Shown in pieces: positions 19,960 through 28,570 of a stretch of 64,000 nucleotides of DNA. The notes beneath the pieces were generated by a model. That model worked only from the letters and a program-made list of their open reading frames with translations. It had not been told where the DNA came from and did not search any database. Position numbers and translations under genes: made by a program. The DNA is taken from positions 1 through 64,000 of the forward strand of contig NZ_JAQQLF010000006.1 in assembly GCF_028548455.1 (NCBI RefSeq). Direction: 5' to 3'. The DNA is from Vogesella aquatica (lineage in GTDB: Bacteria; Pseudomonadota; Gammaproteobacteria; Burkholderiales; Chromobacteriaceae). Numbering within the stretch: position 1 is the stretch's first letter; each line of letters starts with the position of its first letter.

Positions 19960-20095
19960 TGCGTCAAGGCGCTTGTCGCAGCGCAATAGCGGGGTGCGTG
20001 GTAGACTTTCGCCATCCGGTTTCTTCTTGCGTGCCAGCCTGTGCGGCCAACCCGTACCGCGGGCCGGCATGTTTTGCCATCATATGGAGCCCTGC

Positions 20096-21304
20096 ATGTC
20101 CTCTTCGATTTTCGCCGCCGTAGAAATGGCACCGCGCGACCCGATTCTGGGTCTGAACGAAGCTTTTAACGCCGATACCCGCCCGGTCAAAGTAAACCTG
20201 GGTGTGGGCGTTTATTACGACGACAACGGCAAAATCCCGCTGCTGGCCGCAGTAAAGTCCGCCGAAAAAGCCCGCCTGGAAGCCATGCCGCCGCGTGGTT
20301 ACCAGCCTATCGAAGGCCCGGCAGCCTACACCCAGGCCGTGCAAAACCTGCTGTTCGGTACCGGTAGCGAGCTGGCCGAATCCGGCCGCGTGGTAACGGC
20401 CGAAGCCCTGGGTGGCACCGGCGCACTGAAGATCGGTGCCGACTTCCTGAAACGCCTGAACCCGAACGCCAAGGTATACATCAGCGACCCGTCGTGGGAA
20501 AACCACCGCGCGCTGTTCGAGTCCGCCGGTTTCACCGTAGAAAACTACCCGTACTACGACGCCGAAACCCGTGGCGTGAACTTTGCGGCCATGAAGGCTT
20601 TCCTGCTGGGCCTGGACGCCGGCTCCATCATCGTGCTGCACGCTTGCTGCCATAACCCTACCGGCGCCGACATGAGCGACGCGCAGTGGGCCGAAGTGGT
20701 AGACGCCTGCCGTGAAAAAGGCCTGGTGCCGTTCCTGGACATGGCTTACCAGGGCTTTGCCGACGGTATCGAAGCCGACGCCGTAGCCGTGCGCCTGTTC
20801 TCCGGCTCCGGCCTGCAGTTCTTTGTGTCCAGCTCCTTCTCCAAGAGCTTCTCGCTGTACGGCGAACGCGTAGGTGCCCTGTCCATCGTCACCGCCAGCA
20901 AGGAAGAAGCCGGCCGCGTGCTGTCGCAGCTGAAGCGTGTGATCCGCACCAACTACTCCAACCCGCCAATCCACGGCGGTGCCGTGGTGGCTGCCGTGCT
21001 GTCCAGCCCGGAACTGCGCCAGCAGTGGGAAGACGAGCTGGCCGGCATGCGCGACCGCATCCGCGCCATGCGTACTGCACTGGTCGAAGCCATCCAGGCA
21101 CAAGGCGTTAGCCAGGACTTCAGCTTTGTGATCAAGCAACGCGGCATGTTCAGCTACACCGGCCTGACTGTGGCCCAGGTCGAGCGCCTGAAAGAAGAGT
21201 TCGGCATCTACGCCGTGTCTACCGGCCGTATTTGCCTGGCCGCACTGAACAGCAAGAACATCGGCTACGTGGCCGAAGCGATTGCCAAGGTGGTAAAGGC
21301 TTAA
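20096..21304 (+). CDS. Aspartate/aromatic aminotransferase (class I)
   Basis: PLP enzyme of the AspC/TyrB subgroup, about 402 residues, transferring amino groups between aspartate or aromatic amino acids and 2-oxoglutarate. Seen: the start FAAVEMAPRDPILGLNEAFN, the substrate motif HACCHNPTGADMS, the PLP-lysine segment SSSFSKSFSLYGERVG, and NYSNPPIHGG, which is conserved in AspC and TyrB. Which of the two it is cannot be decided by eye. ATG 20096 is the conserved start. The annotated frame is open for 83 codons further upstream, but that stretch is low-complexity shadow sequence. Codon use is more A/T-ending-poor and regular than its neighbours, suggesting high expression. Confidence 0.95.
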   Translation: MSSSIFAAVEMAPRDPILGLNEAFNADTRPVKVNLGVGVYYDDNGKIPLLAAVKSAEKARLEAMPPRGYQPIEGPAAYTQAVQNLLFGTGSELAESGRVVTAEALGGTGALKIGADFLKRLNPNAKVYISDPSWENHRALFESAGFTVENYPYYDAETRGVNFAAMKAFLLGLDAGSIIVLHACCHNPTGADMSDAQWAEVVDACREKGLVPFLDMAYQGFADGIEADAVAVRLFSGSGLQFFVSSSFSKSFSLYGERVGALSIVTASKEEAGRVLSQLKRVIRTNYSNPPIHGGAVVAAVLSSPELRQQWEDELAGMRDRIRAMRTALVEAIQAQGVSQDFSFVIKQRGMFSYTGLTVAQVERLKEEFGIYAVSTGRICLAALNSKNIGYVAEAIAKVVKA

Positions 21305-21320
21305 GCCTTTGATCCGACGG

Positions 21321-21350
21321 AAAAAGCCCCGCCAGCTGGCGGGGCTTTTT
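21321..21350. terminator. Perfect palindromic terminator
   Basis: AAAAAGCCCCGCCAG is followed directly by its inverse CTGGCGGGGCTTTTT (21321-21350). It lies between the aminotransferase and the convergent MFS gene, whose stop codon touches it, and should act both ways. Confidence 0.93.
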
Positions 21351-22507
21351 CATGCCTGTCGCGTGAGCCAGGCAGCCAGTAGCCAGCCTGCCGCACAGCA
21401 CACCAGCAAGGCGCTGGCCGCGCCGATGTTGTTGGCCAGCCAGCCCGCTAGCAAGCTGCTGATCGCCGCGACCAGCACCTGGTTACGGTAGCTGCGCGCG
21501 CTGGCGGCAGCGGTATGCTGCTTGTCGAACGTCTGTAGCAGGCCGTGCCAGCCCAGGCTAAACACCACATTTGACAGCACATGGGCAGCAAACACCAGTA
21601 ACAAGGCCAGGCTTGGCCAAGGCAGCCAGGCTATGGCCAGATAGCAGGCGGAAAAACCGGCCAGGCAGCCCAGCATCAGGCCACGGTTGTGCCGGCCCAG
21701 CCGCTGGCTGCTCACCAAGAGCGGCCCGCATAGCTGGCCCAGGCTGCGGGCAAACAGCAGCGGCAGCACCTGCTGTGCCTGCTGGCTGTGTAGCGGCAAT
21801 AGCGTCGGTAGCAATGCCATGGCCGGCGCACCCACGGCAGCCAGTGCCGGCAAGATAGCCAAGGCACGACGCTGCCGGCTGTCCAGCCTGGCGGGCAAGG
21901 GCTGGATAGCCATGTGATGCACCACCGCTTGCGCGGGGGTGAGGGCCAGCAGTATCACTGCCCCGGCAAAGCTGCTTGCCGCCAGAAGCAATAGCCACGC
22001 GTTGCCAAGCAAGCCGTGCAGCAGCGTGCCGGCCCCCACACCCATGACCACATGGCAGGCAAAGGCGAGGGTGTCGAGCAAGGCGGCGGCGGGCAGCTCG
22101 TGTGCGGCCAACCTTGCCTTGCCATAGTGCGCCAGCGCCGGTAGTGCCATGCCGCTGCCTAGCGTAGCCGTGGCCGTGCCCAGTTGTAGCCAGTAAGTGG
22201 CGGAAGAGGCCATGCCTTGCCAAAGCAGTAGCACGCCGGCCAGCCCGGCCAGCTCGCCGAGCATTAACACATAGCGGCAATCGGTACGGCACAAAAGCCG
22301 CTCCCCCAGCAGGCTACCCAGTAGCCCGGGCGCGCTGGAGAGCACAAAGCTCAGCGCCAGGGTGGCGGGGGCGGCCTGTCTGGCCAGCAATTCGGTGTAA
22401 ACGACAATGAAACAGAGGCCGCTGCCGATGGAGCTCAGCAGCAGTGCCGCGCACAAACGGCGCAGCCAGGCGTGTGCGCATAGTGCGCGCCAGAAAATAG
22501 GGAACAT
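21350..22507 (-). CDS. MFS-type transporter
   Basis: 385 residues with ten to twelve predicted membrane helices, for example LCAALLLSSIGSGLCFIVVY, GLAGVLLLWQGMASSATYWL and LAAISSLLAGWLANNIGAAS. The loop after the second helix has a weak MFS-type pattern (GERLLCRTDCRYVLML). Substrate unknown. ATG 22507-22505 is the first codon. Reverse order gene, alone, sharing its terminator with the aminotransferase. An exact 12-mer copy lies at 22103 within it. Confidence 0.8.
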   Translation of the reverse strand: MFPIFWRALCAHAWLRRLCAALLLSSIGSGLCFIVVYTELLARQAAPATLALSFVLSSAPGLLGSLLGERLLCRTDCRYVLMLGELAGLAGVLLLWQGMASSATYWLQLGTATATLGSGMALPALAHYGKARLAAHELPAAALLDTLAFACHVVMGVGAGTLLHGLLGNAWLLLLAASSFAGAVILLALTPAQAVVHHMAIQPLPARLDSRQRRALAILPALAAVGAPAMALLPTLLPLHSQQAQQVLPLLFARSLGQLCGPLLVSSQRLGRHNRGLMLGCLAGFSACYLAIAWLPWPSLALLLVFAAHVLSNVVFSLGWHGLLQTFDKQHTAAASARSYRNQVLVAAISSLLAGWLANNIGAASALLVCCAAGWLLAAWLTRQA

Positions 22508-22610
22508 GATGTCTTCCTGAATAGCGTAGCCACACCCCGATCGGGGCGAGTAATCAGTACGGAGTCAGGACGGCATCACATCGGTAGGCGGGTATTCGAT
22601 AAAACAGACC

Positions 22611-22632
22611 AGCCCGCATGGTGCGGGCTGCT
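22611..22632 (-). terminator. Terminator of the glycine-zipper gene
   Basis: AGCCCGCA (22611-22618) and TGCGGGCT (22622-22629) flank a three-base loop. On the minus strand the stem is followed by GGTCTGTTTTATC, a modest T-tract, 36 bases beyond the stop codon of the gene at 22665. Confidence 0.65.
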
Positions 22633-22664
22633 GAGGGGGGTGTCAAGCGCAGGCGGGATGGCGC

Positions 22665-23015
22665 TCAGTCGTCGTGATCGCGGTAGTGGCCAGGACCGCG
22701 ATGCTTGTGGCCGTGCTTTTTGTGGCCCCAGGCTTTGCCGTGTGGCGCTTGGTATTCGGTTCTGTGGTAATCCGGGCGGCTGGGCTGCTGTACCACCACG
22801 GTCTGCGGTTTGTTCTTGGCCGCGATGACCGCGCCGGTGGCACCGCCGATAGCACCGCCGATGATGGCACCGTCACGGCCGCCAACACTTTGGCCGATGG
22901 CTGCGCCGGCGGCGCCAGTGGCTGCCCCGACGATAACGCTGTGCAGGTCGTTGGCCTGCGCCTGCAAGCTCAGGCTGCCCAGCGTCAGGGTGGCGATAGT
23001 AAGCAGATGGCGCAT
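22665..23015 (-). CDS. Exported glycine-zipper protein with His-rich tail
   Basis: 116 residues. Signal peptide MRHLLTIATLTLGSLSLQAQA, then a glycine-zipper stretch (VIVGAATGAAGAAIGQSVGG, GAIIGGAIGGATGAVIAAKN) of the type that spans or inserts into membranes. The C-terminal 45 residues are basic and rich in histidine (HGKAWGHKKHGHKHRGPGHY), which suggests metal or nucleic-acid binding, but this is only a compositional inference. Related to the broad family of cell-envelope glycine-zipper proteins. Single gene. Confidence 0.8.
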   Translation of the reverse strand: MRHLLTIATLTLGSLSLQAQANDLHSVIVGAATGAAGAAIGQSVGGRDGAIIGGAIGGATGAVIAAKNKPQTVVVQQPSRPDYHRTEYQAPHGKAWGHKKHGHKHRGPGHYRDHDD

Positions 23016-23189
23016 GATGTGTTCCTTCTCGGTTTATCGATACCGGCAGTGTAGGCGAGCCGCGCGGGGTGATCTGCTGCGCTTTTGTAGCGGCTGTGTG
23101 ACAGCGTGTGACAGGGGGCTTGACCAGGCCGCGGCGCGCGAAAAAAAATAGTGGCCCGATCATTTTGCTGCTGTTACAGCCCTTGGCGT

Positions 23190-23510
23190 ATGTCTGCTTG
23201 CCTGGATTGCGGCGCCTGCTGCGCCACGTTTCGCGTGTCTTTTTATTGGGCCGAGGCCGCGGATGGCGGCGGCGGGGTGCCGGTGAACCTGACTGAAAAA
23301 GTGGACAGCTTTCACCGCTGCATGCGCGGCACCTGGTCTGCTGCACCGCGCTGCGCAGCACTGCAAGGCGAGGTTGGCCGCAAGGTGGGCTGTACGATTT
23401 ATCCGCAGCGGCCCAGCCCGTGCCACCAGGTAGAAGAAGGCTCGGCGCAGTGCCAGCGTGCGCGCCGGCAGCATGGCCTGCTGCCCTTGCCCGAGCGGTT
23501 GCCGGCATGA
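23190..23510 (+). CDS. YkgJ-family cysteine-cluster protein
   Basis: 106 residues. The motif MSACLDCGACCATFRVSFYW at the N-terminus and the later GCTIYPQRPSPCHQVEEGS with C-x-IY-x-x-R-P-x-x-C are the YkgJ (UPF0153) family cysteines, thought to bind zinc or iron. ATG 23190 gives the usual family start and is preferred over 23151. The dispersed 12-mer at 23371 encodes EVGRKV inside it. Convergent with the chemoreceptor gene. Confidence 0.87.
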   Translation: MSACLDCGACCATFRVSFYWAEAADGGGGVPVNLTEKVDSFHRCMRGTWSAAPRCAALQGEVGRKVGCTIYPQRPSPCHQVEEGSAQCQRARRQHGLLPLPERLPA

Positions 23511-23516
23511 AAAAGC

Positions 23517-23548
23517 CCGGCTAGCCACAGGCTGCCGGGCGTGCCTTG
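23517..23548 (-). terminator. Terminator of the CZB chemoreceptor gene
   Basis: GCCCGG-CT-AGCC-ACA-GGCT-G-CCGGGC forms an interrupted hairpin. On the minus strand it is followed by TTTTTCATG. It lies between the convergent YkgJ and chemoreceptor genes. Confidence 0.8.
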
Positions 23549-23558
23549 CGTGACAGGC

Positions 23559-24659
23559 TCAGACTTTATTCTGGCAGGGGATCACTTCCATCTGCGTGAG
23601 CAAGTCCATGACCTCTACCGAAGCGCGTTCCATGTCCTGCAGGGCGCGGGTGGCGGCGTTGAAGTCGCCGGCGTAGAAGGCCTGCAGTGCCTTGCGGCCT
23701 TGTTCGTGCACGCGTTCGTGCGGGGCGTCCAGCTGGGTGTAGCTGTGTGTGCCACGGCATTCGTTGTGGCCACGGCCCTCGAAATACCATTTGCCCAGGC
23801 GGCAATTACGGTGGCTGGAAACCTGGTCCGGGCTCAGGGTGTGGTAGCCGATGAAGGCTTTGTAGATGTCCAGCTTGAACACGATATGGTCCAGCTTCAC
23901 CACTTCCATGAAGCTGGTGTTAGTGCCGGTAGCAATGGTATTGGCCATGGCTTCGCTGTCGCTGACCAGCTTTTTGATGGCGGTGGCGATTTCCAGGCCG
24001 GTGTTGCGGTAGCCTTCGGCCTGCTCGGCGGCTTCGCCTACTTGCTGCTTGGTATTGTTGGACGCTGTTTCCACGTCGGTCACCAGGCTGGCAATCTCGT
24101 TGGTGGCCTGGCTGGTACGTTCGGCCAGCTTGCGCACTTCGTCGGCAACCACGGCAAAGCCACGGCCCTGCTCGCCGGCGCGCGCGGCTTCGATGGCAGC
24201 ATTCAGTGCCAGCAGGTTGGTCTGGTCGGCTACGTCCTTGATCAGCTGCACAAACTGGCGGATCTGCCCGGTTTTGCTGCTCAGGGTGTCCATCTGCTGT
24301 GCGGTCTGCTGCTGGGCATCGGCAATGCGGGTGAAGCTTTCTGCCAGGGTATCGACCGCGCCACGGGTGTGGTGCAGGCTGGAGATGGCATCGGTAGCCA
24401 AGGCAAATTTGCTTTCCATCATTTCGGCCAGTGCGGCAAAAGACTGGCGGATGGATGCAGTGCTGTCACAGAACTCGCCAAACGGCTCGCGGTATACCGA
24501 GCGCTTGGATTGGTTAACCTGCTCTTCTTGCTGTGCTAGCTGGCATTGTTGATAGGCGCCCTGGCAGGCTTCCAGTTCGCGGGCGAGGTGTGCTTTTTCT
24601 TTATCCAGCTCGTCAATGCGGGCTTGCAGGGCGTCGATTTTCTTGCGGTTACCAAACAT
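23559..24659 (-). CDS. Soluble methyl-accepting chemoreceptor with CZB domain
   Basis: 366 residues with no membrane segment or signal peptide. The N-terminus is a coiled coil ([20 protein letters not shown]). The conserved signalling tip is [37 protein letters not shown] (near residues 170-207). A C-terminal chemoreceptor zinc-binding (CZB) domain of about 110 residues contains [29 protein letters not shown] and [11 protein letters not shown], supplying the three His and one Cys ligands. This is the TlpD-type layout, a cytoplasmic receptor that senses zinc or oxidants such as HOCl in the known cases. The stimulus here is not known. ATG 24659 is the only good start. Confidence 0.92.
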   Translation of the reverse strand: MFGNRKKIDALQARIDELDKEKAHLARELEACQGAYQQCQLAQQEEQVNQSKRSVYREPFGEFCDSTASIRQSFAALAEMMESKFALATDAISSLHHTRGAVDTLAESFTRIADAQQQTAQQMDTLSSKTGQIRQFVQLIKDVADQTNLLALNAAIEAARAGEQGRGFAVVADEVRKLAERTSQATNEIASLVTDVETASNNTKQQVGEAAEQAEGYRNTGLEIATAIKKLVSDSEAMANTIATGTNTSFMEVVKLDHIVFKLDIYKAFIGYHTLSPDQVSSHRNCRLGKWYFEGRGHNECRGTHSYTQLDAPHERVHEQGRKALQAFYAGDFNAATRALQDMERASVEVMDLLTQMEVIPCQNKV

Positions 24660-25127
24660 TGTTCTAGCGCTCCATCTGGCGTGGTCATTTCAGATTTTAC
24701 TTATCGGTATGAGGATACCTTCACTTTCCTACTGCCGGCCAAGTAATTGCGTGGTGGTATTGCTTTGGGTCAGGCTTATTGCCATGGCATTTGGTCGGTT
24801 TTCCGAACGCTGTGTCTGGTTTTGTACGGCAAACCGGCGTGTTGTGGTGGCGGTTTCTTCTTAAGTGTTTGTTTTTTAATGTAGTCGGTGGTGCGATAAA
24901 AGCTGGCAAGCAATCTGCTTATATAGGCAGGAGCCGATACCCGAATGCGGCCGATAAAAACACCTCGGGATAGAGCAAAAAACCACAATCCGGCAACGAC
25001 CGGACGTCGTAGGGCCGCCCCGCAGCGGTGACAGCTGCGGGGCGGTTCACGGCCCATCTTCTCCCTTCCTTACTGCGCGATCTGGCCGCTGGTTGCAGGG
25101 TGTGATAGAACGCTTGGATCTCTGCAC
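24660..25127. other. 468-bp intergenic region with a strong leader hairpin
   Basis: This separates the divergent chemoreceptor and DctB-like genes and contains no gene I can support. It is A/T-richer than the flanks (24840-24910 especially), as expected of promoters. At 25015-25045 a perfect 12-bp G/C stem (CCGCCCCGCAGC, loop GGTGACA, and its complement) sits 83 bases before the start of the kinase gene. No T-run follows it, so it is not an ordinary terminator. It may be a leader structure or a block to upstream transcription. Confidence 0.6.
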
Positions 25128-27029
25128 ATGTTCCGGCTACTTCTCGACATGATTACCTCCCGAATACGCAAACCGCTGGTGTGGGTCAGCGTGCTGCTGC
25201 TGCTGGTGCTGCTGTTCAGCCTGATGACGTACCGCATTTCCTTCCGCGCCGGTACCGAAGCACTGCGCGAAAGCGGCAACCGCCAGCTGGAGCTGCACGC
25301 GCGCGGGGTAGAAAGCGAGATCGAGCGCTATATCTGGCTGCCGCGGCTATTGGGCCTGCACACGGCAACCCGCCAGCTGCTGCAGCAGGACAACCCCGGC
25401 ATCCGCACCGAAGTCGATAATTTTTCCACGCTGCGGCGCGAGGTCAACGAGTACCTGGACGGCATGAGTACGCGCAGCGGCACACTGGCCTTGTTTGTGC
25501 TGGACGGCAGCGGGCGGGTGCTGGCTGCCAGCAATTGGCGGCGCAACGATAGCTCGGTAGGCGAAGACATGTCGCAGCGGCCGTATTTTGTCGAGGCCAT
25601 GGCGGGGGGGCAGGGCCAGTTTTATGGCCTGGACAGCCTGTCCGGCGAGCCGGGCTACTATCTGTCCAGCCCCTTGCGCATCGGCGACCGCATTATCGGC
25701 GTGGCCGTGGCCAAGGTAAGGCTCAGCCAGCTGGAGCAGGGCTGGCGCAAGGCCAATTCCAATGCCCTGGTGACCGACGAAAACGGCGTGGTGATCCTGT
25801 CGACTAACCCGGACTGGTACCTGCGTGCGCTGCACCCCATCAGCGCCGAGCGGCGCGAGCAGCTGGCGCGCAGCCTGCAATACCACTGGTCGCCGCTACC
25901 CATCCTGAGCCTGGCCGAGCGCGTGACGCTATCGCCTGGTGTAGAGCAGTGGGGGGTGGGCGATGCGGCCAACCCGCTGCGTGTGCATCGCTACCTGGTG
26001 CAGTCGCGCACGCTCAACGATACCCGCTGGCAGCTCACCATGCTCAGCCCGCTGAATGACGTACGCAGCGAAGCGCTGACGCATGCCTTGCTGTCGGCCG
26101 CCATCGTGGCGTTTCTCACCCTGCTGATCATTGCCATGAACGAGCGACGCAAGGCACTGGCCACCAAGCTGGCCGCGCGCGAGGCGCTGGAAGAAGCCAA
26201 CAGCGAGCTGGAGCGTCGGATTACCGAACGCACCGCCGACCTGAAGGCCAGCAATGACCGGCTGCGGGCCGAAATCCGTGAACGCGAGCTGGCCGAACAA
26301 AGCCTGCGCAAGACGCAAAACGAGCTGATCCAGGCCGGCAAGCTGGCGGTTATCGGCCAGATGTCCACCAGCATTGCGCACGAGCTGAACCAGCCGCTGG
26401 CGGCGCTGCGCACCCTGTCGGGCAATACCGTCAAGTTTTTGCAGCGCGGCGCGCACGATGTGGCGGCGGCCAACCTGCAAACCATAGGCGAGCTGGTAGA
26501 GCGCATGGGCAAGATCACCGCCTCGCTGCGCTCCTTCGCCCGCCGCTCCGAACACGCGGGCGGGCGCGCCAGGTTGGCCGCAGGCGTGGATGCCGCACTG
26601 TTTCTGCTGCACCCGCGCCTGAGCCGCGAGCCGGTAACGGTGATCAACCAGCTGCAGGACGTGGAGCTGGCGATTGACCAGACGCGGCTGGAACAGATTC
26701 TGGTGAACCTGCTGGCGAACGCCATGGACGCGTTGCAAGGCCGTTCCGAGCCCACCATCATCCTGAGTGGCCGCCAGCAAGGCAGCAGCTATGCGCTGGC
26801 GGTCAGTGATAACGGCTGCGGCTTGCCGCAGCACGTGATGCAGCATTTGTTCGAACCGTTTTTTACCACCAAGCCCGCAGACCGTGGCCTGGGCCTGGGC
26901 CTGACACTGTCGGCCAGCCTGGCGGCGGCGGCCGATGGCGCGCTCAAGGCCGGCGCGTCGGCCAGCGGCGGTGCCGAATTCACCCTTACCTTGCCCCTGT
27001 ATGCAGGGGAGGATGTTCACCATGCATGA
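25128..27029 (+). CDS. DctB-like C4-dicarboxylate sensor histidine kinase
   Basis: 633 residues. Membrane helix at 18-35 (VWVSVLLLLVLLFSLMT), a periplasmic PDC/dCache sensor of about 270 residues (SQRPYFVEAMAGGQGQFYGL is the typical double-Cache motif), second helix near 310-330 (LLSAAIVAFLTLLIIAM), coiled coil, then the HisKA H-box (GQMSTSIAHELNQPLAALRT), N-box (QILVNLLANAMDAL) and G-box motifs (DNGCGLP, GLGLGLTLSASLA). This layout, with an NtrC-type partner immediately downstream, is that of DctB. The start at ATG 25128 has a weak ribosome binding site; ATG 25149 is an alternative. Neither dctA nor dctPQM is in the window. Confidence 0.9.
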   Translation: MFRLLLDMITSRIRKPLVWVSVLLLLVLLFSLMTYRISFRAGTEALRESGNRQLELHARGVESEIERYIWLPRLLGLHTATRQLLQQDNPGIRTEVDNFSTLRREVNEYLDGMSTRSGTLALFVLDGSGRVLAASNWRRNDSSVGEDMSQRPYFVEAMAGGQGQFYGLDSLSGEPGYYLSSPLRIGDRIIGVAVAKVRLSQLEQGWRKANSNALVTDENGVVILSTNPDWYLRALHPISAERREQLARSLQYHWSPLPILSLAERVTLSPGVEQWGVGDAANPLRVHRYLVQSRTLNDTRWQLTMLSPLNDVRSEALTHALLSAAIVAFLTLLIIAMNERRKALATKLAAREALEEANSELERRITERTADLKASNDRLRAEIRERELAEQSLRKTQNELIQAGKLAVIGQMSTSIAHELNQPLAALRTLSGNTVKFLQRGAHDVAAANLQTIGELVERMGKITASLRSFARRSEHAGGRARLAAGVDAALFLLHPRLSREPVTVINQLQDVELAIDQTRLEQILVNLLANAMDALQGRSEPTIILSGRQQGSSYALAVSDNGCGLPQHVMQHLFEPFFTTKPADRGLGLGLTLSASLAAAADGALKAGASASGGAEFTLTLPLYAGEDVHHA

Positions 27030-28350
27030 TGACCTGACCGTATTGTTTGTCGAGGACGACCCGCACGTATTGCTGGGCTGTCAGCAGGCGCTGCTGCTGG
27101 AAGATATTCCGGTAGTTGGCTGCGCCGGTGCCGAGCTGGCGCTGCAGAAAATCGAGGCCGGCATGGTGCCCGGCATTGTCATCAGCGATATCCGCCTGCC
27201 CGGCATGGACGGGCTCACGCTGATGGACCGCCTGCTGCAGGCCGACCGCCAGCTGCCGGTGGTGCTGATTACCGGCCACGGCGACGTGGCCATGGCGGTG
27301 CAGGCCATGAAAGACGGCGCTTACGATTTTGTCGAAAAGCCGTTTTCGCCGGAAAAGCTGGTGGATGTCGCCCGCCGCGCGCTGGCACAGCGGCGCCTCA
27401 CGCTGGAGGTGGCCAGCCTGCGCCGCCAGCTGGATGGCCGCCAGTCGCTGGAGCAGCGCATCATCGGCCGCTCCGACGGCATACGCCGCCTGCGCGAGCT
27501 GCTGCTGAACGTGGCGGATACCTCGGCCAACGTGCTGATCAATGGCGAAACCGGTACCGGTAAAGAGCTGGTGGCCAGCTGCCTGCACGACTTCAGCCGC
27601 CGTAAAGACCACCAGTACGTGGCCATCAACTGTGGTGGCCTGCCGGAAAACCTGTTCGAGAGCGAAATCTTCGGCCACGAGGCCAACGCCTTTACCGGCG
27701 CCGGCAAGCGCCGTATCGGCAAGATAGAGCACGCCAACAAGGGCACGCTGTTTCTGGACGAAGTCGAGTCCATGCCGATCAACCTGCAGATCAAACTGCT
27801 GCGCGTGTTGCAAGAACACAAACTGGAGCGCCTGGGCAGCAACCAGTCGGTGCCGGTGGATTGCCGCCTGATTGCCGCCACCAAGGACGACCTGGACGAG
27901 CTGTCGCAGCAGGGCAAGTTCCGCTCCGATTTTTACTACCGCCTGAATGTGGTCACGCTGGAGCTGCCACCGCTGCGCGAACGGCGCGAGGATATCCCGC
28001 TGCTGTTCGACTGCTTCTTGCAGCAGGCGGCCTTGCGCTTTGACCGCGAGCCCAGCGGGCTGGACCGCAAAACCCAGAGCCAGCTGATGGCGCACGACTG
28101 GCCAGGCAATGTGCGCGAGCTGCGTAACGTGGCCGAGCGCTTTGCCCTGGGCCTGCCGGTATTCAAGGGCAGCGGTGGTGAAAGCGTGAACCATAGCCTG
28201 TCCGACGCCGTGGAAGCCTACGAGAAGAGCCTGATCGTCGAGGCGCTGCGCCGCCATGGCGGCAATATGACCCAGGCCAGCACGGCGCTGGGTACCCCCA
28301 AGACCACGCTGTTCGACAAGGTAAAAAAATACGGGCTGCAAAGCAGCTAG
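27022..28350 (+). CDS. DctD-like sigma-54 response regulator
   Basis: 442 residues. Receiver domain with phospho-Asp D56 (ISDIRLPGMDG) and the conserved lysine (VEKPFSPEK). AAA+ domain with Walker A GETGTGKE, Walker B GTLFLDEVE, and the sigma-54 contact loop, which reads NAFTGA instead of GAFTGA. C-terminal Fis-type helix-turn-helix (SLIVEALRRHGGNMTQASTALGTPKTTLFDKVKKYG). It overlaps the kinase gene by eight bases (ATG 27022 before TGA 27029), so the pair is co-translated. It would activate sigma-54 promoters of dicarboxylate transport genes that lie elsewhere. Confidence 0.92.
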   Translation: MHDDLTVLFVEDDPHVLLGCQQALLLEDIPVVGCAGAELALQKIEAGMVPGIVISDIRLPGMDGLTLMDRLLQADRQLPVVLITGHGDVAMAVQAMKDGAYDFVEKPFSPEKLVDVARRALAQRRLTLEVASLRRQLDGRQSLEQRIIGRSDGIRRLRELLLNVADTSANVLINGETGTGKELVASCLHDFSRRKDHQYVAINCGGLPENLFESEIFGHEANAFTGAGKRRIGKIEHANKGTLFLDEVESMPINLQIKLLRVLQEHKLERLGSNQSVPVDCRLIAATKDDLDELSQQGKFRSDFYYRLNVVTLELPPLRERREDIPLLFDCFLQQAALRFDREPSGLDRKTQSQLMAHDWPGNVRELRNVAERFALGLPVFKGSGGESVNHSLSDAVEAYEKSLIVEALRRHGGNMTQASTALGTPKTTLFDKVKKYGLQSS

Positions 28351-28426
28351 CCAGGCTGCTGCGGGCAGCGACGCCGTATCGGGCCCGAGCCGTATTGTGC
28401 TGTAAACAGACTTTTTCTCAATCCCG

Positions 28427-28452
28427 GCCCGCGTATCTTGCGCGGGCTTTTG
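28427..28452 (+). terminator. Terminator of the dctBD-like operon
   Basis: GCCCGCG (28427-28433), loop TATCTTG, CGCGGGC (28441-28447) then TTTT. Confidence 0.8.
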
Positions 28453-28570
28453 CATACCAGCCTAAGCGGCATGGTGCTGTTGTCATTGCCCAATTTGGGT
28501 GGCCGTCCTGCTTCGATAAAATCCCCCTGCGTCACAATCGCAGATTCACAACGGCGGTACTGGCGGGTAG

